From assembly GCF_002224125.1 (NCBI RefSeq), contig NZ_NCSM01000007.1:189839-253838 (forward strand): DNA of 64,000 nucleotides, read 5' to 3'. Below are positions 33,119 to 42,469 of this stretch, one piece after another (positions within the stretch are counted from its first letter, which is position 1; each line of letters starts with the position of its first letter). The notes under the pieces are model-generated. The model was not told the origin of the DNA. It was given only the letters and a program-made list of their open reading frames with translations, and made no database searches. Origin of the DNA: Streptomyces sp. NBS 14/10 (GTDB lineage Bacteria; Actinomycetota; Actinomycetes; Streptomycetales; Streptomycetaceae). A program made the position numbers and the translations under genes.

Positions 33119-34447
33119 ATGAACGTACGCCGCAGCGCCACGGCTCTGGCCGCCCTGGCCGCCCTGTGCACGGCCGCCGCCCCCGCCGCGTTCGCCGACG
33201 CCTCGCCCTCCCCCAAACCGTCCGGCGGCTCGGCGGCGCTGCCCAAGGGGCTGTACGGCACCAAGGACCCCAAGTTCGACGGGGTGTGGCGGCAGTCACT
33301 CGCGCTGCTCGCCCAGGACGCGGTCGGGGTCACCCCGGCGAGGCCGGCCATCGACTGGCTGGCCGGGCAGCAGTGCGAGGACGGCGGCTTCGCCGCGTAC
33401 CGGGCGGACGCCTCCGCGGCCTGCGACCCGAAGAAGGGCGAGTTCACCGACGCGACCGCGGCGGCGGTACAGGCGCTGGCCGCGGTCGGTGGGCGCAGCG
33501 CCTCGGTCGAGAAGGGCATCGGCTGGCTGAAGAAGCACCAGAACGACGACGGCGGCTGGGGCCTGAACCCGGGCAGCCCGAGCGACGCCAACTCCACCTC
33601 CGCCGCCGTCGGCGCCTTCGCCGCCACCGGCCAGGACCCGAAGCAGGTGAAGTCGGCCAAGGGCGGCAAGACGCCGTACGACGTGCTGCTGGGCCTCCAG
33701 CTGGGGTGTGACGCGAAGGAGGGGCAGCGCGGGGCGTTCGCGTATACGGCAGACGACGCAGGCAAGGCAGACAGCGGCAAGCCGGTCGCCAACGACCTGG
33801 CGACCGCGGCCGCCGCGCTGGCCACCGAGGGCAAGGGCTTCGTCTTCGAACCGGCCGGCAAGGACGCCGGCAACGCCCCGAAGCCGCTGGACTGCGGCGC
33901 GGGCAAGGGCAGTGGCAAACCGGATGGAGCGGCCGAGGCCGCGCAGGCCGCCGCCGCGTATCTGTCGGACACCATGGCCGGGCACGGCAACCACCTGCTG
34001 TCCGCCATGCCCGGCGCCAAGGCCCAGCCCGACTTCGGCAGCACGGCGGACGCGATCGTCGCGCTGGCCGCCGGGGAGCACAGCGCGACCGCGGCCAAGC
34101 CCCTGCAGTGGCTGCAGAGCGAGAAGAGCGGCGCGTTGGCGTGGGCGAAGGGCGACCCGGGCGCCCTGGGCAAGCTGGTCCTGGCGGCACACGCGGCCGG
34201 TGCGGACCCGCGCAGCTTCGGCGGCGTGGACCTCGTCCAGCAGCTGAACGCCACGGGCCCGAAGCCGGAATCGGTCTCCGCGTCCGGATCGGAGTCGGGT
34301 TCGGACAACGACTCCGGTAAGGATGAAGACAAGAAGAGCGACGACGAGGGGGGCATCGGCGGCGTCTGGTGGACGGTCGGCGTCTTCATGGTGGCCGGTA
34401 TCGGCATCGGCTTCCTGCTGAGCGGCCGGAAGAAGCAGCAGCTCTGA
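33119..34447 (+). CDS. Surface-anchored alpha/alpha-barrel protein of the cobalamin operon
   Basis: This 442-residue protein starts at ATG 33119 (GAGAGG upstream). It has a signal peptide (cleavage near residue 26), barrel repeats of the prenyltransferase/squalene-cyclase type (IDWLAGQQCEDGGFAAY, GWLKKHQNDDGGWG), four cysteines in the mature part, a Ser/Asp/Lys-rich linker, and a C-terminal membrane helix (VWWTVGVFMVAGIGIGFLL) followed by RKKQQ. Animal intrinsic factor and transcobalamin use the same barrel fold for B12. Being first after a cobalamin riboswitch and coupled to an ECF transporter, it is probably a surface cobalamin-binding protein. That function is inference from fold and context. 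Confidence 0.82.
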   Translation: MNVRRSATALAALAALCTAAAPAAFADASPSPKPSGGSAALPKGLYGTKDPKFDGVWRQSLALLAQDAVGVTPARPAIDWLAGQQCEDGGFAAYRADASAACDPKKGEFTDATAAAVQALAAVGGRSASVEKGIGWLKKHQNDDGGWGLNPGSPSDANSTSAAVGAFAATGQDPKQVKSAKGGKTPYDVLLGLQLGCDAKEGQRGAFAYTADDAGKADSGKPVANDLATAAAALATEGKGFVFEPAGKDAGNAPKPLDCGAGKGSGKPDGAAEAAQAAAAYLSDTMAGHGNHLLSAMPGAKAQPDFGSTADAIVALAAGEHSATAAKPLQWLQSEKSGALAWAKGDPGALGKLVLAAHAAGADPRSFGGVDLVQQLNATGPKPESVSASGSESGSDNDSGKDEDKKSDDEGGIGGVWWTVGVFMVAGIGIGFLLSGRKKQQL

Positions 34448-35124
34448 TGGGTCAGCGCGCCGCCCTCGTCTGCGCCGTGCTCCTGTCCGCGCTGGTGTCC
34501 GTGGTCACGCTCGGCGCCTCGCCCGCGCAGGCCGCGGGCTACCGCTACTGGTCGTTCTGGCAGCGGGAGCGGGGCGCCGGCGGCTGGACGTACGCCACGC
34601 AGGGGCCCGCCACGGCCCGGCCGGGCGACGGCGACATGATCGGGTTCCGGTTCGCGGTGAGCGAGGACTCCGGGGACGCCACCCAGCCGCGCGACTCGGC
34701 CGACTTCACGGCGGTCTGCGCGCACACCCCGGCGAAGGACGGCACCAAACGCGTCGCGGTGGTCCTGGACTTCGGCACGGCCGCCGACGCCCCCGACCAC
34801 CGCACCCCGCCCGAGCCCCGTACGGAGTGCGCGCGGGTCGGCCAGGACGCGAGCGCCGGGGACGCGCTGGCGGCCGTCGCCAAACCGCTGCGCTACAACT
34901 CCTCCGCCCTGCTGTGCGCCATCGCCGGCTACCCCGCCAAGGGCTGCGGCGAACAGGTCGACGCCACCAGCGGCGGCAGCAGTAGTGGCGGTGGGGACGG
35001 CGGGCAGGGCGGCCAGGGCGGCGGCGGAGGCGGCCCGTCGGCCGGTCTTGTCGGCGGTCTGGCCGCCGTGGTCGCGCTGGGGGCCGCCGCCGTATGGCAG
35101 GCGCGCCGCCACCACCGGCGATGA
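34447..35124 (+). CDS. Second surface-anchored protein of the cobalamin operon
   Basis: The start overlaps the previous stop (TGATG). The 225-residue protein has a signal peptide (ASPAQAAG, cleavage near 30), a compact domain opening with YRYWSFWQRERGAGGWTYA, four cysteines, a Ser/Gly-rich spacer (about 175-195), and a C-terminal membrane helix ending in RRHHRR. By position it may cooperate with the barrel protein, in the way that intrinsic factor needs a separate beta domain, but I see no clear DUF4430 signature. It is otherwise uncharacterised. Confidence 0.75.
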   Translation: MGQRAALVCAVLLSALVSVVTLGASPAQAAGYRYWSFWQRERGAGGWTYATQGPATARPGDGDMIGFRFAVSEDSGDATQPRDSADFTAVCAHTPAKDGTKRVAVVLDFGTAADAPDHRTPPEPRTECARVGQDASAGDALAAVAKPLRYNSSALLCAIAGYPAKGCGEQVDATSGGSSSGGGDGGQGGQGGGGGGPSAGLVGGLAAVVALGAAAVWQARRHHRR

Positions 35125-36299
35125 GCGGCACCGACCGGGCCGCCGTCACCGGACATCCGCGCACCGCCGAGCCCCCGTACTCCCCTGGGCACCCGGGCAC
35201 CGCGCGCGGCGCGCTGCACGCCGGGGCCTGGTGGCTGTGGGCCCTCGGGCTGGCCACGGCCGCCTCCCGCACCACCAACCCGCTGCTGCTGGGGCTGCTC
35301 GTCGCCGTCGCGGGCTATGTGGTCGCCACGCGCCGCACGGACGCGCCGTGGGCGCGCTCGTACGGCGCGTTCCTCAAGCTGGGTCTGGTGGTGCTGGCGA
35401 TCCGGCTGTGCTTCGCGGTCCTCCTCGGCTCGCCGATCCCCGGTACGCACGTACTGGTCACGCTCCCCGAAGTCCCGCTCCCCGACTGGGCGCAGGGCGT
35501 ACGGATCGGCGGCCGGGTCACCGCCGAGGGGCTGACCTTCGCGCTGTACGACGGGCTGAAGCTGGCCACCCTCCTGATCTGCGTCGGCGCGGCGAACGCG
35601 CTCGCCAACCCCGCCCGGCTGCTCAAGTCCCTGCCCGGCGCGCTGTACGAGGCGGGCGTCGCGGTCGTGGTCGCGATGTCCTTCGCCCCGAACCTGGTCT
35701 CCGACGTCCAGCGGCTGCGCGCCGCCCGCCGGCTGCGCGGCCGCCCCGACCGCGGGGTACGCGCCCTGCTCCAGGTCGGGCTGCCGGTCCTGGAGGGCGC
35801 GTTGGAGCGTTCGGTGGCGCTCGCGGCCGCGATGGACGCCCGCGGCTACGGCCGCACCGCCCACGTCCCGCCCGTCGTCGCCCGCGCCACCGCCGTCCTC
35901 ACCCTCGGCGGGCTGCTCGGCGTCTGCGCCGGTACGTACGGGCTGCTGGCGGCGCAGGGCGCGGGCTTCGGCCTGCCGGTGCTGCTCGCCGGGCTCGCCG
36001 CCGCGCTCGGCGGGCTGTGGCTGGGCAGCCGCCGTTCGGTGCGCAGCCGTTACCGGCCGGACCGGTGGGGCGCGCGGGCGTGGCTGGTGTCCGGGTCGGG
36101 GGTGGCGGTCGCGGGCCTGATGATCTGGGCCGCCTCGTACGCCCCACAGGCGCTCAACCCGCCCGCCGTTCCGCTCACCGCGCCCGTGCTGCCGCTGTGG
36201 CCCGCGGCCGGGGTGCTGGTCGGGCTGCTCCCGGCGGTCGTGGCCCCGGCCCCCGTCCAGCCACCCAAGACCCACACCGGCAAGGAGGCCACGCCGTGA
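35121..36299 (+). CDS. ECF transporter transmembrane (T) component, CbiQ-like
   Basis: The 392-residue membrane protein starts in an ATGA overlap with the previous gene. It has several hydrophobic segments, then the T-component coupling helices: AARRLRGRPDRGV (about 205) and MDARGYGRT (about 250), whose Ala-Arg-Gly motifs contact the ATPases. It anchors the substrate-binding S component and transmits ATP hydrolysis. Its place between the B12 riboswitch genes and the ATPase and S genes supports cobalamin as the cargo. Confidence 0.87.
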   Translation: MSGTDRAAVTGHPRTAEPPYSPGHPGTARGALHAGAWWLWALGLATAASRTTNPLLLGLLVAVAGYVVATRRTDAPWARSYGAFLKLGLVVLAIRLCFAVLLGSPIPGTHVLVTLPEVPLPDWAQGVRIGGRVTAEGLTFALYDGLKLATLLICVGAANALANPARLLKSLPGALYEAGVAVVVAMSFAPNLVSDVQRLRAARRLRGRPDRGVRALLQVGLPVLEGALERSVALAAAMDARGYGRTAHVPPVVARATAVLTLGGLLGVCAGTYGLLAAQGAGFGLPVLLAGLAAALGGLWLGSRRSVRSRYRPDRWGARAWLVSGSGVAVAGLMIWAASYAPQALNPPAVPLTAPVLPLWPAAGVLVGLLPAVVAPAPVQPPKTHTGKEATP

Positions 36300-37981
36300 T
36301 CCGCTTCGAGCAGGTGTCCGTCACCTACGACGACGCGGCGCGACCCGCCCTCCAGGGCGTGGATCTGACCGTTCCGGAGGGGGAGCTGTGTCTGCTCGTC
36401 GGCCCCTCGGGAGTCGGCAAGTCGACTCTCCTGGGCGCCGTATCCGGTCTGGTGCCGCACTTCACGGGCGGCACGCTGCACGGGCGGGTCACCGTGGCGG
36501 GCCGCGACACCCGGACCCACAAGCCGCGCGAACTGGCCGATGTCGTGGGCACGGTGGGCCAGGACCCGCTGGCCCACTTCGTCACGGACACCGTCGAGGA
36601 CGAACTCGCGTACGGCATGGAGTCGCTGGGCGTCCCCCCGGACACCATGCGCCGCCGGGTCGAGGAGACCCTGGACCTGCTCGGCCTCGCCGCGCTGCGC
36701 GACCGGCCCATCGCGACGCTCTCCGGCGGACAGCGGCAGCGGGTCGCCATCGGCTCGGTGCTCACCACGCACCCGCGCGTCCTGGTCCTCGACGAGCCGA
36801 CGTCGGCGCTTGACCCCGCGGCGGCCGAGGAGGTCCTTGCGGTGCTGCAGCGGCTCGTACACGACCTCGGCACCACCGTGCTGATGGCCGAACACCGCCT
36901 GGAGCGGGTGGTCCAGTACGCGGATCAGCTGATCCTGCTGCCCTCCCCCGGCGCGGCCCCCGTCGTCGGGGACCCGGCCGAGGTGATGGCCGTCTCGCCC
37001 GTCCAGCCGCCCGTGGTCGAGCTCGGCCGCCTCGCGGGCTGGACGCCCCTCCCGCTGTCCATACGGGACGCCCGCCGCAAGGCCGCCCCGCTGCGGGAGC
37101 GGCTGACACCGCTCACACCGCTGACACCGCTCGCGCCGGGCGGAGATCCGCACGAGGGAGGCGGTGAGCCCGTCGCGGAGGCGGTGCGGCTGGCCGTACG
37201 CCGCGGTCGAATCGAGGCGCTGCGCGGCGTGGACCTGACGGTGCGGCCGGGCGAGACGGTGGCGCTGATGGGCCGCAACGGGGCGGGAAAGTCGACCTTG
37301 CTGTCCACGCTGGTGGGGATGCACACGCCCGCCTCCGGTTCGGTACGCGTCGGGGGCGGCGAGGGTAACGGCGGGCGTGGCCGGGGCGTCGACAGCCGTG
37401 GCGTCGTACCGCACCGCACCCGGCCCGCCGAACTGCTGCGCCACGTCGGCCTCGTACCGCAGGAGCCGCGCGACCTGCTCTACGCCGACACCGTCGCGGC
37501 GGAGTGCGCGGCGGCCGACCGCGACGCGGGCGCGGCCCCGGGCAGCTGCCGCGAACTGGTCGGCCGGCTGCTGCCCGGCGTGGCGGACTCGGCGCACCCC
37601 CGCGATCTGTCGGAGGGCCAGCGGCTGGCGCTCGCGCTGTCGGTCGTCCTCACCGCGCGCCCGCCGCTGCTCCTGCTCGACGAGCCGACCCGCGGCCTGG
37701 ACTACGCGGCGAAGGCGCGCCTGATCGAGATCCTGCGCGCCCTGGCCGCCGACGGCCACGCCACCGTCCTGGCCACGCACGACGTGGAGCTGGCCGCCGA
37801 ACTCGCCCACCGGGTGGTGATCCTGGCCGACGGCGAGGTCGTGGCCGACGGCCCGACGGCGGAGGTGGTGGTGTCCTCCCCCGCGTTCGCCCCGCAGGTC
37901 GCCAAGGTGCTGGCCCCGCTGCCGTGGCTGACGGTCCGGCAGGTACGGCGGGCCTTGGAGAACCGGGAGCGGACCACATGA
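36296..37981 (+). CDS. ECF transporter ATPase with two fused ABC domains
   Basis: GTG 36296 overlaps the T-component stop by GTGA. The 561-residue protein contains two complete ATPase domains. Domain 1 (about 1-240): Walker A GPSGVGKSTLL, signature LSGGQRQRVAIG, Walker B VLVLDEPTSALD. Domain 2 (about 280-550): Walker A GRNGAGKSTLL, signature DLSEGQRLALALS, Walker B LLLLDEPTRGLD. The fusion replaces the usual pair of EcfA and EcfA' subunits. It energises uptake by the T and S components and ends in an ATGA overlap with the S gene. Confidence 0.9.
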   Translation: MIRFEQVSVTYDDAARPALQGVDLTVPEGELCLLVGPSGVGKSTLLGAVSGLVPHFTGGTLHGRVTVAGRDTRTHKPRELADVVGTVGQDPLAHFVTDTVEDELAYGMESLGVPPDTMRRRVEETLDLLGLAALRDRPIATLSGGQRQRVAIGSVLTTHPRVLVLDEPTSALDPAAAEEVLAVLQRLVHDLGTTVLMAEHRLERVVQYADQLILLPSPGAAPVVGDPAEVMAVSPVQPPVVELGRLAGWTPLPLSIRDARRKAAPLRERLTPLTPLTPLAPGGDPHEGGGEPVAEAVRLAVRRGRIEALRGVDLTVRPGETVALMGRNGAGKSTLLSTLVGMHTPASGSVRVGGGEGNGGRGRGVDSRGVVPHRTRPAELLRHVGLVPQEPRDLLYADTVAAECAAADRDAGAAPGSCRELVGRLLPGVADSAHPRDLSEGQRLALALSVVLTARPPLLLLDEPTRGLDYAAKARLIEILRALAADGHATVLATHDVELAAELAHRVVILADGEVVADGPTAEVVVSSPAFAPQVAKVLAPLPWLTVRQVRRALENRERTT

Positions 37982-39072
37982 GGCCGGACGGCGGCGCCGC
38001 TGGGCCGGACCAACCCGGCGCGCGGAGCGAACCCGGCGCCGACTCCGTGCGGGGCCCACTGCGGGGTGCCGCTGAGCGCGGCGCCCCAGGGGCCCGCGGT
38101 GGCCTCGGCCGTCCCGGCCGCCCCGGTGCCACCGGCTATCCCGGCCGCGACGCCGACGCCGACGCCGCCGACGCCGACGCCAGCGGTCACGGCGACCGCG
38201 CGCGGGCGTGCGGGCCTGGCCAAGCGAACGAGGCGGCCCGCACCACCCAGGCCCACCAGGCCCGCACCACCCAGGCCCGCGCGGTCCGCCTCGGCCCGCG
38301 CTCCGTCGCCGCCCTCGTCCTCGTCTCCGCGATCGGCGTCGCCGCGTTCGGCTGGCCGCTGCTGGCCGACTCCGCCTCCGGACTGGCCCACTCCGCCGAC
38401 GCGCCATGGCTGTTCGCCGCGCTGCTGCCGCTGCTGCTGGCCGTCGTCGTGGCGACGATCGCCGACACCGGTCTCGACTCCAAGGCCGTCGCCATGCTGG
38501 GGGTGCTGGCCGCCGCCGGGGCCGCGCTGCGGCCGCTGGGCGCGGGGACGGCGGGCATCGAGCCGATGTTCTTCCTGATGGTGCTGTCGGGGCGGGTGCT
38601 GGGCCCCGGGTTCGGCTTCGTACTCGGCGCGGTGTCGATGTTCGCCTCCGCGCTGCTGACGGGCGGGGTCGGGCCGTGGATGCCGTTCCAGATGCTGTCC
38701 ATGGGGTGGGTGGGCATGGGCGCGGGCCTGCTGCCGGGGGCGGATCGGCTGCGCGGGCGCGGGGAGCTGTTCCTGCTCGCCGGGTACGGGGCGGTCGCTT
38801 CCGTCCTGTACGGCACGGTGATGAACCTGCAGGGCTGGCCCTATATCGCGGGGATGGCTTCGGGCGTGTCGTTCGTACCGGGCGATCCGCTGTCGCACAA
38901 CCTGGCCCGCTTCGTCGCGTACTGCCTGGCGACGTCCCTCGGCTGGGACCTCCCGCGCGCGGTGGTGACGGTGGTGCTCACCCTCACCCTCGGCCGTACG
39001 GTCCTCAGGGCCCTGCGCCGTGCGACCCGCCGGGCGGCCTTCGACGCGCCGGTCGCCTTCAAGGAGCCGTGA
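37978..39072 (+). CDS. ECF transporter S component (CbrT-like, cobalamin predicted)
   Basis: The 364-residue protein begins in an ATGA overlap. The first 110 residues are a low-complexity, charged cytoplasmic extension rich in Gly, Ala, Arg and Asp. Six hydrophobic segments follow from about 112 to 345 (VAALVLVSAIGVAAFGWPLL to the last helix), with FGFVLGAVSMFASALLTGGVGPWMPFQML typical of S components in the cobalamin/CbrT-like group. It should bind the vitamin outside the membrane. The stop codon is embedded in an 8-bp repeat array, and a perfect hairpin follows. Confidence 0.85.
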   Translation: MRPDGGAAGPDQPGARSEPGADSVRGPLRGAAERGAPGARGGLGRPGRPGATGYPGRDADADAADADASGHGDRARACGPGQANEAARTTQAHQARTTQARAVRLGPRSVAALVLVSAIGVAAFGWPLLADSASGLAHSADAPWLFAALLPLLLAVVVATIADTGLDSKAVAMLGVLAAAGAALRPLGAGTAGIEPMFFLMVLSGRVLGPGFGFVLGAVSMFASALLTGGVGPWMPFQMLSMGWVGMGAGLLPGADRLRGRGELFLLAGYGAVASVLYGTVMNLQGWPYIAGMASGVSFVPGDPLSHNLARFVAYCLATSLGWDLPRAVVTVVLTLTLGRTVLRALRRATRRAAFDAPVAFKEP

Positions 39073-39120
39073 AACCGCGAAGCCGTGAAGCCGTGAAGCC
39101 GTGAAGCCGTGAAGCCGTGA
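39065..39120. repeat. 8-bp tandem repeat AGCCGTGA, seven units
   Basis: Seven consecutive 8-bp units run from 39065 to 39120. Six are exact; the second reads AACCGCGA. The S-component stop TGA is the end of the first unit, so every later unit adds a further in-register or shifted TGA. Confidence 0.95.
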
Positions 39121-39121
39121 A

Positions 39122-39157
39122 CGGGCGGTACCGATGAGCGTGCATCGGTACCGCCCG
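39122..39157. terminator. Bidirectional hairpin between the cobalamin operon and a convergent gene
   Basis: CGGGCGGTACCGATG (39122-39136) and CATCGGTACCGCCCG (39143-39157) form a perfect 15-bp stem with a 6-nt loop. It lies between stops at 39072 (+) and 39174 (-). Confidence 0.85.
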
Positions 39158-39173
39158 CGACTTCCGGGAGCGG

Positions 39174-39698
39174 CTAGCCCTGGTGGTACACGTTGACCGA
39201 CCAGTCGGCGATCCACTTCCCGTCGCCGTACTGGAGCTTCGCCGTGCACTTGTACGTGTTGCCGTCACAGGTCAGCCCCGTGACCGGCACCGGCGCCGCC
39301 GCACTCCGCGCCGACGACGGCCCCGACGCCACACCCTGGTGGTACACGTTCACCGACCAGTCGGCGATCCACTTCCCGTCCCCGTACTGGAGCTTCGCCG
39401 TGCACTTGTACGTGTTGCCGTCACAGGTCAGCCCCGTGACCGGCACCGGCGCCGCCGCGCCCCGCGCCGACGACGACTCCGACCCCACACCCTGGTGGTA
39501 CACGTTCACCGACCAGTCGGCCAGCCACTTCCCGTCCCCGTACTGCAGATTGGCCGCGCACTTGTAGGTGTTGCCGTCGCAGTTCAGCGCTGTGACCGGC
39601 ACCGGCGCGGCGACGGCCGCCGGGGCCAGGGCGGATGTGGTCATGAGCAGGGCTCCGAGCCCCAAAAACGTACCGGTGAGCATGCGGCGAGCTGACAT
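39174..39698 (-). CDS. Secreted protein made of three 52-residue repeats
   Basis: The 174-residue protein has a signal peptide (ALAPAAVAA, cleavage near 31) and then three nearly identical repeats. Each contains CDGNTYKC, an LQYGDGKW strand and ADWSVNVYHQG. DNA period is 156 bp, with the repeats starting near 39180, 39336 and 39492. Each repeat has exactly two cysteines, so one disulfide per repeat is likely. The linkers are Ser/Ala/Arg-rich (SSSARGAA). The third repeat ends directly at the stop. I do not recognise the family; a small cell-wall or peptide-binding module is possible. Confidence 0.8.
   Translation of the reverse strand: MSARRMLTGTFLGLGALLMTTSALAPAAVAAPVPVTALNCDGNTYKCAANLQYGDGKWLADWSVNVYHQGVGSESSSARGAAAPVPVTGLTCDGNTYKCTAKLQYGDGKWIADWSVNVYHQGVASGPSSARSAAAPVPVTGLTCDGNTYKCTAKLQYGDGKWIADWSVNVYHQG
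39180..39647. repeat. 156-bp tandem repeat, three copies, inside the secreted protein gene
   Basis: Blocks beginning CTGGTGGTACACGTT occur at about 39180, 39336 and 39492. The first two blocks are nearly identical at DNA level; the third, coding for the N-terminal repeat, has more changes. This suggests recent duplication or gene conversion. Confidence 0.9.
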
Positions 39699-39805
39699 GT
39701 TTGTCGCTTCCCTTCGACTCGGTCGGCGTTGACCGAGGCGTAAGGAAGCAGACGGCCCTCGCGGCCAACTCGAGCCCCGGGCGACTGCCGTGCTGACCGG
39801 CGGAG

Positions 39806-40255
39806 CTATCCGCCGAGCGCGGCGACGAGGTCCGGCAGCCGGTCGGTGGCCGCGGCCACGCCGAGACCGTCCATGTAGTCGCGGGTGTGGACGATCAGAC
39901 CGTCCCGGACCCGGATCACCAGGATCCCCGGGACGGTGACGGGGCGGCCGGCCGGCGCCAGCGCCCCGACCACGGTCTGCTCGACGACGACCGTGCCCGC
40001 CTCCGCGGTCTCGTGGATCGCCACATCGCGGATCGCCTCGGGCTCCACGGGGGTCGCGCCCCACATCGCCCGGTAGCCCGCCCGGATCTCCTCGCGCCCG
40101 TTGAAGCAGGTGGGCAGCCCGGGGAACAGAAACGGGAACTCATGGCGGGCGTCGACCGCGTACAGGTCGGCGAGGTCGTCCGCGGACTTGTTCAGCATCG
40201 CGCGGTGGAAGCGCTCGACGATGTCATGTAGCGCGGCGGCGGTGGTTTCGGGCAT
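39806..40255 (-). CDS. SnoaL/NTF2-like protein
   Basis: The 149-residue protein has the NTF2-fold pattern: a first helix LHDIVERFHRAMLNKSADDLADLYAVDARHEFPF, a NGREEIRAGYRAMW segment, and the strands VVVEQTVVGAL and GLIVHTRDYMD. Members serve as polyketide cyclases, isomerases or unknown ligand-binding proteins; the family branch cannot be chosen here. It is divergent from a TetR gene, with strong palindromic sites between the two start codons, and is the probable target of that regulator. Confidence 0.82.
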   Translation of the reverse strand: MPETTAAALHDIVERFHRAMLNKSADDLADLYAVDARHEFPFLFPGLPTCFNGREEIRAGYRAMWGATPVEPEAIRDVAIHETAEAGTVVVEQTVVGALAPAGRPVTVPGILVIRVRDGLIVHTRDYMDGLGVAAATDRLPDLVAALGG

Positions 40256-40317
40256 GACGATGCGCTCCGTTCACTCGTACCAGGTTCACTCATGAGGGGT
40301 CACTCACACACGTTCGC

Positions 40318-40337
40318 TCAACATGTGTTGACTCAAC
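40318..40337. promoter_or_regulatory. Overlapping palindromes, probable TetR operator
   Basis: TCAACATGTGTTGA (40318-40331) is a palindrome with 6-bp arms. GTTGACTCAAC (40327-40337) is a second one sharing GTTGA. They lie between the NTF2-like start (40255) and the TetR start (40399). Confidence 0.7.
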
Positions 40338-40398
40338 CGAGTGTAGAGCGAGCGCGCCCTCGGTCAACAGCTGTGGAGCGATCGGTAGAGTCGGAGAT

Positions 40399-41018
40399 AT
40401 GACCGCAGCAGCCGGACCCACCCGCGCCGAGCGCCGCCGCAACACCGAGCAGCGCATCCTCGCCGCCGCCCGCGAGCTGTTCGCCGAGCGCGGCTTCGAG
40501 CGGACCACGATCCGCGCGGTCGCCTCGGCGGCGCAGGTCGACCCCGCGCTGGTCATGCAGTACTTCGGCTCGAAGCAGGAGCTGTTCTCCCAGGCCGTAC
40601 GGATCTCGGTCGCGGGAGCGGAGGACCGGGTCGCGGGGGCGGAGGACCGGCCGCGGACCGGCGGCCCCGAGGCGCTGACGGATTCGCTGCTGGCGTCGCT
40701 CGGGATGAAGATCGGCGGGCTGCCGGAGGCCTCGCTGGCGATGCTGCGCTCCATGCTCACCCACCCGGAGGCGGCGGAGGCGGCCCGCACCGCCCTCGAC
40801 CATCAGATCACCGAGCTCGCGGCCGCCATCTCAGCCGGGCACCAGGGCGAGCATCAAGACGGGCACCACCGGGCCGAGGACGCCCGGCTGCACGCCGCGC
40901 TGGCCGTCGCCACCATGGTCGGGGTGACCATCGGCCATCAGCTGCTCGGCATCGACGATCTGCGCCGCGCCTCCCCGGAGGAGATCGCCGCCGCCCTGCG
41001 GCCCGCCCTGCACGCCCT

Positions 41019-41037
<19 letters not shown>
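40399..41037 (+). CDS. TetR-family regulator
   Basis: The 212-residue protein has a TetR HTH (TEQRILAAARELFAERGFERTTIRAVASAAQVDPALVMQYFGSK) and a TetR_C_17-like C-terminal domain with MLTHPEAAEAARTAL. A GAGGACCGG-type duplication adds a short Ala-Glu-Asp repeat near residues 75-85. It probably represses the divergent NTF2-like gene and itself through the palindromes at 40318-40337. The last codons and stop come from a 24-bp duplication of the 3' end of the convergent thiolase gene, 7 bp away. Confidence 0.85.
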
Positions 41038-42288
<1,251 letters not shown>

Positions 42289-42409
42289 TCAATCAGTCTG
42301 CTGAGGCCCGGCCCGGCGACGCAAGGGGCTTGCATGACCGTTATTGAGCCGCCCCTCACGCATGTGCGCCCGTTGTGCGCAACAAAGGCGGCCATGACAC
42401 TTGCCACTT

Positions 42410-42425
42410 GTAGAACCCGTTACTA
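42410..42425. promoter_or_regulatory. Second KstR-type box, near the CYP125 gene
   Basis: GTAGAACCCGTTACTA contains AAC-n2-GTT with flanking T and A positions close to the KstR core. It lies 45 bp upstream of the CYP125-like start. Confidence 0.6.
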
Positions 42426-42469
42426 CCTTCTGCGACACTTCTGATAGGCCGTCAGATCTGGAGTGGCCG

